From positions 6,646,501-6,710,500 of the forward strand of contig OU964920.1 of NCBI GenBank assembly GCA_918807975.1: a DNA stretch of 64,000 nucleotides. The letters run 5' to 3'. Of the stretch, positions 20,401 through 29,071 are shown piece after piece. The first letter of the stretch is position 1. Each line of letters opens with the position of its first letter. Source of the stretch: Aplidium turbinatum (Eukaryota; Chordata; Ascidiacea; Aplousobranchia; Polyclinidae). The position numbers and the translations under genes were made by a program. The notes below the pieces were generated by a model. The model had not been told where the DNA came from. It made no database searches and saw only the letters and a program-made list of their open reading frames with translations.

Positions 20401-23400
20401 AAACAAAGCCGAAGCGTCTGTGACACGTTCTTCGACGTTTATGAGACCAAATAGCGGAGCAATTGTTTTCATAAGCATATTGTGTTGATGATTGTGAACA
20501 AAGTAAATAAAAGGCATTGTCTGCGCTTGCCATGGTATCAAGGAAAGGTGAAATCCTGGATAGGTAACCACAAATTAGGTGGGATAGTTGTCATTGTTTG
20601 GACAAAGGATGCTGTTTTCCATAGACAATTAAGCGTGATTTCAACAAACAATGCCTTGAGGTGGCAGATTTATTACAAAAATCCATTACATTATGTATTT
20701 GTGTACCGGGACTGATTTATAGATGTTCTTGTGTAACAAAGCAAATCATTGTAATTAATGCGATTTCTATAATTCGTTTCTATGACAAGTTTTGGTATCA
20801 GCTCTCTGCGTGGGTCAACGATTGCCACATGAAAGGTTGCTTGCACTAAGCAATCACTAAAATGCACGCAGTTATTAATCCCTTCCCAGCAAATACAAAC
20901 GATTCTTTGTACATCGTTACAACGTCTGGAGACCGAAAAAGTACAACTATATACAGTTTACTGAGTCTCCTGTGACCCTTTCAGTTTTGACTTGATTTTT
21001 TTTTACGATATGGTAAAGAATAAAATGATGAAACGCAGTAGAAAAGCGACGGTGGAGAAAAAGTGGTCACCAGTATTCCACAACTGGTGATTTAAAACCT
21101 GAGTCGCTTGATGGTAAATGTGTATGGTGCTTGTTAGTTCAAATAAATTATATTATTTATGAATGAACCACTGTTATCTGCATTATCATCAGCAAATTGA
21201 CGGCATTTGTTTCTTTTCCTGGTATAACCTACACTTGATTTTTACGATATTGGGAATATTTTGGTTGTAAACCTTGGGCCTTTTACACCACAAGAATATT
21301 TGTTTTGTGATGGCGGTCAAGAAAAATTTAGTGTACGCATGTATAAGAAAAGACAATTTCTAAATTCTAGAACATGTTAGTGACGTAATGTGCTAGAGAA
21401 AAAAAATTAGAAGCGGATTCGATATCATTGCAACAGAGTGCAAAAGCACGTGCATTCGTGCAACCATAAGTCGCTTAGCAGCAAAAATAAATGCAATCTC
21501 GGTTGGATGGAAATAATTTTATTGCTACTGTAGGATACCTTATATGAAAAGACACGGCAAAATATTTCTAAAATCTTACGGTGTAGACAAATCTAAAATC
21601 AGCTTTATATTCAGTGCCAAAACACCTAAATCACCAAATACACATTTAGCCTTGTAAAAGCAATTTGTTTGCCACACTGAGTAGTTTTGTTAGACCTTTT
21701 TGGACGTGTGTACTAGTGATGTCAACCGCGCCGATACCGCGCGAAATTTTGATTGTTGAAACCGCGCAGAAAAAATCTAAGGATGTGATAAAAACAGTAA
21801 AACAAAATTATTTCTAGCAGTATCATTTTTTCAATTTTTATTTTTTGCCTGGAAACGCCGCTATTTCTGTCATGATGCAAAGTTTGCAAGTGTTGTGTGA
21901 AAGGTTTCAGTTGGTACCGGTATTCAATATTATTTCATTCAAACTTGCCATGCGCTTGTGCAAGTTCTCTGCATTGTTTTCAGATTTTTTCGCGGAGCGT
22001 GTGCGAGCAGATATTCGCAGTACGGTGAGGGCAGCGGACAGAATTTTCCTGCACGTGACATCACTAGTTAGTGTGTACAATACATTGCGAGAAATACTTT
22101 TTTTGTGAAAATAATGTGAGATCAAATAGCCTAAGTATATAATTAAGTACCGGTATACTCACTTCAGCATGCTCAGTATGCTCTCTGCTCCTTGGTCATC
22201 AATCGAATTTGCGGACAAGTTTAACTTTTCGACTAATGTATTTTCAACCAATGCACCAGCCAATGCAAATGTGTCCTTGCTGTTCAAGTTTCTGAAAGAC
22301 ATTTTGAATCTTTCAGACTCCATTAAGTTAAATTATTACAATTGAAACGTTTAAACACAATAAAAACACACAAAGTTAAAGTTTTGCCAGGAAATCTTGC
22401 GCTTTTGAAAGAATGTTGAGTTTCAATCTGACGTTTGCAGCATTGGATAAATATCATTAAAATGAGTCAAAAAAGATGACATACCTGTGTTTGAGGGTGA
22501 AGTTGGGGCATTCCTTGGACAACTTCTTTATGACTTGTTTAGCTGGAGCAATACCTGAAATGCACAGCAAAAACTGATTCATTAAATACAGAATTATAAT
22601 ACAGATAAATTAATACGAATTTTAATAAATTGCAAACTCAGTTTATGTTCGTGGTAAACGAAAAAGAATGCGTCAAAGTTCTACATAAAATGTTCAAAAT
22701 AACTTATATTGATGCAGAGGCGTTTACCATTAAATAGCAACTAGCACAATTTTTAAAAGTGTATGAATTGAATTGGAATTCTTCTGAAGTAACAAGACAA
22801 AGAGGTTTGAAATTCTTCTCTTTGAAAATACTCCAAATTTACACTAGTATTCAGGAAAAAACGTAATATCAACGACAAAAGACCTGAGCATCAGAACCAT
22901 TAAGTTACACCTTTGAAATTTCGAGGTATATAATTATATAATGCTTAAGTTTTGTGCTTTAATGGTCAAAGTATCTTCTTGTGAAAAAGTTTCTTTTGCA
23001 AAAGGATTGATTCATGGTCACACTAATGCAGTGGTGCTCAAACTTTTTGTCTTGGCATACCCCTTTTAGTGCCCTCAAAGCGGTTGCAGACCCCCCCCCA
23101 AAAAAAATTATCTAAAATTTTAGTAGCCAATAACGTGTTTCCTACAGAAAACTAATGTTTCATAAGTTTCCAAGTGACGCACATAATAGAATTTGCTGAT
23201 TTGAGGTTTTTCTTTAAATTCTATTGAAAGTTAATGAATTTTTGCGATCTTTACAAAGAATTTCTCCCTCTTTTTCATTTGTATTTCATTGCAATCAAGT
23301 CAATATTTCATTCAATGTTTCATTGCAATCAGTCGTAGCAAAACTGTGAGACGTGAGTGCTAATAGAATGCTGACTAACGTTTGCAAAATTTCTAAATTA

Positions 23401-26052
23401 AGCTTTAATCAACAATCTGCTGTCTCAAAAAAATTAAGTTGGACTTACATTATTAGATAGCCTTATAAAAAAAAATTAAGTTTTTTAAATGAATTTTGAA
23501 CCTTTGTGAGACGCCCTTTGAAACTTCAAACAACGTACGACTACGAGGGCGTCGCGTCGCACAGACTGAGAATAAATGTAATGCACAGATAAAACGTAAA
23601 CAGTTTTAATATGTGGTAGTTTATCAATAATGCTGAAAATTCAAGAACTTTCACAGACCCCCAGTTGAAAACCGCTACACTAATGGATACAGTATATATA
23701 GTTCAATAGGCCTACCGTATATATAGGTAGTTTGCTTTAGCTTTGAGAAACTTTAATGTCCTTTTACTTAACGACCACATCATAATTTTTCCCAACTCCC
23801 TTTAAGACTTATATAACTACTGTAGTTCTTCAACTTAAGCTTTCAATGGTAGCATAATGGTGAAAGACTTCTTTGCGATCTTTGCACACCAAAAATATAA
23901 ATTTACAATATAACAATATTTCACCTTTACTTTCACATATTTTTCTGTATCGACAAACTCCAGTTCGATCTTCAGCTTCTAGATTGAATTTTACAAAATT
24001 ATCTTCTAAATCTGTGTCATATTCATCAGAATCTGGGTCTAAACCATTCAAGAAGTCATCAAACGTCAATGCAGACTCTGGCCTTGCCATTGTGGATTCA
24101 CGACTTGCAAGTCGCTCACGCACCCATGCCCAATCAGTGAATGCCGTAGTCGATCCTGTAAAAATAGTTGTTTTATTGTTTATATATACATTACATATAT
24201 ATCACGATATTATTGAGGCATTTTTGTTACAGTTAAAGTTGAAAAAGTTAAATTTAATGTACATTAAATACTAGTTTGAATGGGTCTGCTACTATTCGAT
24301 GAGTCCGATTCGGTGAGAGCCTTTTTCGGTGAGAGCCCTATTCGGTGATTTTTTTTTGAAAATTATCGGGTACCGTAGCCTAATTAAAACCCCTAACCCC
24401 TAACTCCAAACCCAAAAACCCAAACCCCTAAAAAACCCCAAAACTCCCAAAAACCCCCAAACCCCTATCCCCATAATAGGCAAGGATAATTAGGCTACGG
24501 CGCGCAATAATTTAAAAAAAAAACTCACCGAATAGGGCTCTCACCGAAAAAGGCTCTCACCGAATAGGACTCTCACCGAATCGGACTCACCGAATCGGGC
24601 CATTCCGAGTTTGAATATGGTTGGTTGGTATTGAATCTTTATCCTCGGACTGACAAAGCCTTGATTGGTTATTCTTGGTAGTTTCGCATACTTGTAGAGG
24701 CTCTTGACGCAGGGCCGCTTACCGAGATTGGCAGAGTGAAGTTTGCCGATTGTTAAAAGTGTTGTTGCCGGGGAATTATTGTACTCGCTGATGCCGCTGA
24801 ATGGAGATTGGAGAGCAGTCCTAAAATGCGTTGCTCAAGCGCACACCCCGAGAATAGAAGCAGCGCCATGTGATCTTGGGCCGGGCGCGTAACCACTGAG
24901 TTAGCGGGGCGAACACCTGATCTTCATTACTTTCGCTCACTTGACACGCAAAAATAAACAAAAGAAAAAAGCCTAGTGAAACATTGCACAGCAGAAAATA
25001 GTACATTTGCGTTAGTGTAGAGGTTTTTCGACTCATGCCCAGAGCATTGTGACGCAAGAAGCCACATGACCTGTTTCGGTGGAAGTTAATCAGTTATGCG
25101 GCGTGTCAAGCAGCTACATGGCGCTTTAACTCTTCAAGCGCACGTTGTTGCTGTGATGAAAGCCTTTCAGAGTGACTTCGCTGAATTTTTAAAAAGCCTT
25201 CTAAACCATAGCTATAGTTCTCAAATGGTGAAGAATTATCAAGATAAAATGAGTAAGTATGACGATCGACGATTCGACGTTAAAACTGGTGTGTCCACCG
25301 AGATAGCTGGTCAGACCGGACACGTTAGTCCGTCATCAACAAAAACGAATTTGGAGGCCTGTAATATAATAGATATGTAGAAATACCAAGTTGTTTATCA
25401 TACGTGGAGTTTCACTTGGGTGCTTGTAAAAAGAATCCGGAGATTTATAGTCAGAAGTAAATGAGTCAGTGTTTGCATACGATCCATATGACATGGTACT
25501 TCTTGGTGTATCGCCAGCCTGCAGTTCTTCTACTGTCAACGCTTGTTGGTTGTGAGGGGATTTTATGTCCAAAGGCTCGGCAGTTTCACTGTGTTGGCTT
25601 GCACTGATCACCACGATCTTGGGAGGATCTTTGTACATGACAAATGCATCATTTTTTCGAAAACCAAGATCAGGAGGAGCAGAAACTACTTCGGGTCTGA
25701 GGGTAAGAGCTGCTGCGTGTTGTCTTTTGTGCAGCCTTCGGTTCATATTTTGGGATTTGATGAGGCGTTGATAACGAGGGTCGTCCTGCATTAACACACG
25801 CTGTTGATCAAGAACAGTCTTTTTGGCTGCTCTACTCAACCCAGCAATAGCACGTGGTGAAATAAAATCTCCCAAGTTGCTACCCGACAATGTGGGATTC
25901 AATGAGGAGGATGAATCTTTTATACCAATGTCACTGATGCAAGATTTCTTGTGACTGTCACAATCATCTTTCAATCTCCAAATGTTTATGTCAGTTTTAG
26001 AGGTAACCCCACTACCAAAAGCCACAGAGGGTCTTTTAGCCATTCTCCTCAT
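14446..26052 (-). CDS. LRRC74: Leucine-rich-repeat protein of the LRRC74 type with a C-terminal EF-hand-like region
   Basis: Eleven exons on the minus strand join in frame (2142 bases, 713 residues): 26052-25404, 24155-23925, 22554-22485, 22291-22163, 19061-18923, 18823-18736, 18349-18240, 17375-17118, 16688-16533, 15866-15705, 14595-14446. All borders are GT-AG with matching phases. The start ATG at 26052 has an in-frame TAA three codons upstream. About 215 N-terminal residues are Ser-rich and without known domain; an acidic stretch (DPDSDEYDTDLED) follows. A CRYRKICESKGIAP segment then leads into about eight ribonuclease-inhibitor-type repeats (LNLSANSIDDQG, LDLSNNCLKG, LNLSWNSLG, LDLSYNGVGDEG). 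The tail (KLSDFFQSLDPKKEGLKINQ, then a second such unit) resembles an EF-hand pair with poor calcium ligands. The molecular role of LRRC74 proteins is not established. The N-terminal extension makes it longer than the vertebrate proteins as I recall them. Confidence 0.85.
14840..15070 (-). pseudogene. LINE endonuclease fragment
   Basis: On the minus strand the frame reads IIQILSLNVKGIS, then KCEYLSKILRKHEVDIVLLQ and ETHLTENSP. This is the N-terminal start of an apurinic endonuclease-like domain of non-LTR retrotransposons (LN..G and QETHL motifs). Stops follow soon after, so it is a decayed fragment in the last intron of the LRR gene. Confidence 0.6.
16149..16430. mobile_element. MITE with TTAGGGAACGTTCAAATATT termini and C-rich internal repeats
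   Basis: About 29 bases at each end are perfect inverted repeats, starting TTAGGGAACGTTC and ending GAACGTTCCCTAA. Inside, a unit of TAACGTAACGC followed by a C-rich run (CCCCCCTCCCCC type) occurs about four times. The termini resemble a MITE group seen in many animals. The target duplication is not clear and may be as short as TA. Non-coding; it lies in an LRR-gene intron. Confidence 0.75.
17486..17795 (+). repeat. tRNA-derived SINE, near full-length copy
   Basis: The head resembles a tRNA: TAGCTCAGTTGGTTAAACGC (A box) and GGTTCGACTC (B box). The body contains GCGCTTGAGCAACGCATTTC, GGCACCTAATGGATGG, ACAACACTTCAACAATCGG and ends near GAGGATAAATATT. It lies in an LRR-gene intron. Five other copies are in the window. 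Confidence 0.8.
17899..18146 (+). repeat. tRNA-derived SINE, 5'-truncated copy
   Basis: Starts at CAAGATCACGCGGCGC, keeps the B-box region and the whole body through AGGATAAAGATTCAA. It is a direct repeat of the copy 400 bases to the left. Confidence 0.8.
19545..20068. mobile_element. hAT MITE in an LRR-gene intron
   Basis: Termini TAGAGCTTCTCAAACT and GTTTGAAAACCGCTG are of the hAT type, flanked by a perfect 8-base duplication CATTAGAT (19537-19544, 20069-20076). No coding capacity seen. Confidence 0.85.
20077..21705. other. LRR-gene intron sequence without recognised elements
   Basis: AT-rich; several short open frames, none with a recognisable domain or splice pattern. I see nothing functional. 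Confidence 0.4.
21714..22070. mobile_element. hAT-like MITE
   Basis: Starts TAGTGATGTCAACCGCG and ends CGTGACATCACTAGTTA, with a perfect 8-base duplication GTGTGTAC on both sides (21706-21713, 22071-22078). It lies just upstream (plus sense) of the 22163-22291 exon of the LRR gene. Confidence 0.75.
23029..23677. mobile_element. hAT MITE in an LRR-gene intron
   Basis: Termini CAGTGGTGCTCAAACTTTTT and AGTTGAAAACCGCTA, with a perfect 8-base duplication CACTAATG (23021-23028, 23678-23685). A run of nine C near 23092 and a matching CCCCC near the right end extend the mirrored part. Non-coding. Confidence 0.87.
24282..24607. mobile_element. MITE built of repeated GATTCGGTGAGAG units with a 9-bp target duplication
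   Basis: Both arms consist of tandem ATTCGGTGAGAGCC-like units in mirrored orientation (about three left, five right), followed by an A/T run. The core has TACCGTAGCCTAATT mirrored by AATTAGGCTACGG and a C/A-rich stretch with CCCCTAACCCCTAAC. The flanks carry AGTTTGAAT at 24273-24281 and 24608-24616, nine bases, as in Mutator-like elements. Confidence 0.75.
24625..24912 (-). repeat. tRNA-derived SINE, minus strand
   Basis: Read on the minus strand it has the A-box region CTCAGTGGTTACGCGCCC, a diverged B box (GCTTCTATTC), the body with GGCAACAACAC, and the end GAGGATAAAGATTCAA. It lies only 9 bases after the target duplication of the 24282-24607 MITE. Confidence 0.78.
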
Positions 26053-26373
26053 CAGCAGTTATGTAAATGATACATACAAACTCTGCAAATATAATACATC
26101 CCATATAACATATAATTACACAGGTAATTATACAGTTGTCATTTGTCAGCTGTCATCTACACTTTTGCTATGCTTGGAATGTATTGTTTTCAATGTGATG
26201 AGAAACAAAAACAAATTGAACTTATATACTGTAATCTGTATGCTTTAATAATTTAAAACCCAATTGATTCAAGCAGATAAAAGAGAACATATAAAGGAAA
26301 TCCTGCTATGCTGCCATGCATTGAACGCAATAAAGATAAAGTTCATACAATAAACAATTAGCTATATTGTCTT

Positions 26374-26460
26374 AACACATGGCTGAGTGGTTAAACACAG
26401 CATGCTAGAAACCGTAGTATAATCTCGACAGAGGTTCAATTCCCACTAGTCAAGGATGTC
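26374..26460 (+). repeat. tRNA-Ser-like sequence (pseudo-tRNA or SINE head)
   Basis: ATGGCTGAGTGGTTAAACAC matches a tRNA-Ser D-arm/A box, CTAGAAA matches a tRNA-Ser(AGA) anticodon loop and GAGGTTCAATTCCCACT is a B box. The acceptor ends do not pair and the T stem is imperfect, so it is not a functional tRNA gene. The downstream sequence has no A tail or duplication that I can see. Confidence 0.5.
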
Positions 26461-27447
26461 CACAATTTCAAATAAGTTGGAAATTCGATTCCTGCCAAGA
26501 CAACATTATGCACCATCGATGATCCCAAATAAGGGTGAAACTCGAGAACAACGTCTTTTATTTTTGTTCTATCGACACCTTAATTACTTCTCCACATTTC
26601 CATAATTAGAAAATTGTAAAAAGATAAAATCCAAAATATTTTGGGCATTACAAGATATTTACATGTTTCTTTTAAAACTCCATACTATTGACCAGGGACT
26701 GAATAAAGTGAATATGAAACAAAACATTTACTGAAACAAAAGTTTGCTTTGGAGCAAAATTTGTTGATCTTAAACACTTGTGGACGGATGACGTATATAT
26801 ATATGTGTATTCTGTAGGAGCAATTGTATTGTGTATTCTGTATGTATTTTGACTATTAACAAAAGGTGGCAGCCGTTTATATACCGACAACTTTTAGCAG
26901 TTCTTTATTTTAATATTGGCACCAGTGCAATTATGTTGTGCACTCGGACAACCACCGAACAGAAGAACAATATAGAAACAAAATTACAATAGAAATGTTA
27001 ATTTTCTCTGAATTTAAGCCCGTCTGGCAGGCTAAGAGTGATAAAAAGAAAATCGTCTGCAGATGGTTGATTTTGTTTTCTTGAAAATTTAATTTCTAAA
27101 TGAAAAACTGAACTGAACAAAATTTCCTAAATGAAATCTTTTTAATAAACTGCATTCTGTTCAGTGCAATTTTCATAAACAATGCTAAATTCTAAGTTGA
27201 AAAACTGCATGGAAAGAATATTGGACAAAGAATTAATCATATGGTGGAGAGTGGAGACATTATCAATGATCCAACGCCACCTCTCTCATGTTTTTTGACA
27301 TGTAGCAGAAAAAAATGGATCAGTTACAATGCAATTTTATCTCATCATCTAAACCACTACCACTCTTTGTCAATGGGGTCAAATAAGATACACCAACTTG
27401 TCTAAATTGTAAAATAAGCAGGCAAACTGTTTATCATATATTACACC
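26461..27447. other. Intergenic AT-rich stretch upstream of the LRRC74-like gene
   Basis: No supported gene. Holds short TATATA and T/A runs. The promoter of the minus-strand gene should lie just right of 26052, but no clear TATA box or other motif can be singled out. Confidence 0.35.
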
Positions 27448-27455
27448 CAAATGGA

Positions 27456-28957
27456 GGGAGCAAGTCTTTTAGGCGCAGACAGTTAGGCGCTGGTCAAATA
27501 GGTACGCACACTGTGGTGTCTAGATATTTACAGGGTTGAGAAAAAACACGGGTTTTTTTAAAAAAAGCCCAACCCGCCCGGGGTTTTTTAAAACTCGGTT
27601 TTTTTGGGTTTTATTGTTTTTTTTTAAAAAAACATGCAAAAAGGTAGATTCATGCTTATTTCACCTCAAAACTGCTTTTTACCAATGAAGTGCTCACTCA
27701 CAGTATGTATGCTGGCATAACTCAATAAAATAATGCACTCGGGCTGTTTAGTTATGAGGCCTTCTTGCATAAATGAGTTTAGTGTACTGTAAAGTGGCAT
27801 TACTTGATTTTTGTGTACTGTATGATACAGAAATATCCACTGCGTTTTCACTTCATCCTTGGAAATTTACTTCACTATCACATCCTCAAGTTCTAATTTG
27901 AAGTTTGTTTTAAGTGCCTTGTAGAGTTTTTGCTCATTTTTTCGATTTTCTAATGAAAACTGGACAAATATGATGCTTTGGGTTTTTTTAAGTGGGTTTT
28001 TTTGGGACGGGTAAAATACCGACAACCCTGGATATTTAGGTGCGGAGCATTGTGGCGCACATTCATTTAGGTGCTATTCCTAGTTAAGTCCGCAGATTGT
28101 ATCAGCTTGGCAGGTAGGGCAATGCTTTTCACACAAAATGTTATATTGAACAGAAAAATATGTCATGGCTTCCGTGCGTGCAGCTGCTTAAACCGGCAAT
28201 GCTTTTCACACAAAATGTTACATTGAACAGAAAGATATATTGTATTTTAATGCGCGTGTTTGGCATTGATTTGTTGTTAGTCCAGGTTTGCGTCGACGAT
28301 AGCGTTATCAATAAATATTCATGTTTCCGAACATGATTGAGTTCACTTTTAGTGAGTCAAATAATAACTACACTAAACATCAATAAAAAATATACCATAG
28401 CCTATATTCAAGCAGGTGGTAGGCTTGAGTGAAGAGTAACTTAGTTTTCCGTCAAAACCCCGACTAGGTTTTATAACGAGCAAAGTGGAACTATTATGCT
28501 TGCAGCTTGTAGCCAGGGTTCATATGCCCTATAGAAATGTATTCATGTAGTAGAGCGTTGTCTCATACGAACTCGCCACACGACCAATCCATCCCGAGTA
28601 GAAGTAATTGCGAAAGATAACAGATTAAGTAAAGTTCCATCTGGCTGCAACAGGTGTTCAGGATGCATAGCAAATGTTCTGTGAAGATGTGCTAATATCA
28701 AGAGTAGTAGAGCGTTGTCTCGCACCTCATTTCCACACGCGCATTTACAAAACAGCATTTTATCTTTCTGTTCAATGTAAGATTTTGTGTGAAAAGCATT
28801 GCCCTACCTGCCAAGCTGATACAATCTGTAGACTTTACTAGTAATAGCACCTAAATGAACGGGCGCCACAGTGCTCCGCACCTAAATATCCAGACGCCAC
28901 AGTGTGCGCGCATATCTGACCGGCGCCTACCTGTCTGCGCCTAAAAGACGTGGACCC
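27456..28957. mobile_element. Foldback transposon with long terminal inverted repeats, interrupted by a hAT MITE
   Basis: The left arm from 27456 (GTCTTTTAGGCGCAGACAG, then GCGCACACTGTGG-like) and the right arm ending at 28957 are inverted copies several hundred bases long, extending through TAGGGCAATGCTTTTCACAC. The 8-base duplication CAAATGGA flanks it (27448-27455, 28958-28965). The left arm is split by another element at 27531-28030. Internal direct repeats include AGTAGAGCGTTGTCTC twice. Non-coding. Confidence 0.75.
27531..28030. mobile_element. hAT MITE nested in the left arm of the foldback element
   Basis: Termini CAGGGTTGAG and GACAACCCTG, flanked by a perfect 8-base duplication GATATTTA (27523-27530, 28031-28038). 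Both arms carry GGGTTTTTTT-rich stretches. When it is removed, the left arm of the host element matches the right arm again. Confidence 0.87.
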
Positions 28958-29071
28958 CAAATGGATAAGGATGGTGATTACTATCTTTACTCTTCCATAA
29001 ATAAGCTACTATACTATATTGCATAATTTAATATTTGCCAGATAAGAATACCGTACATCACTAAGTTACTA

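Noticed and set aside
24380-24470. CCCCTAACCCCTAAC-like stretch as an internal telomere
   Set aside because: It is short, irregular and lies within a MITE with clear ends and target duplication.
25096-25380. 94-codon plus-strand frame beginning MRRVKQLHGA
   Set aside because: It lies in the first intron of the minus-strand LRR gene with no supporting splice sites or family match; possibly chance or an old repeat.
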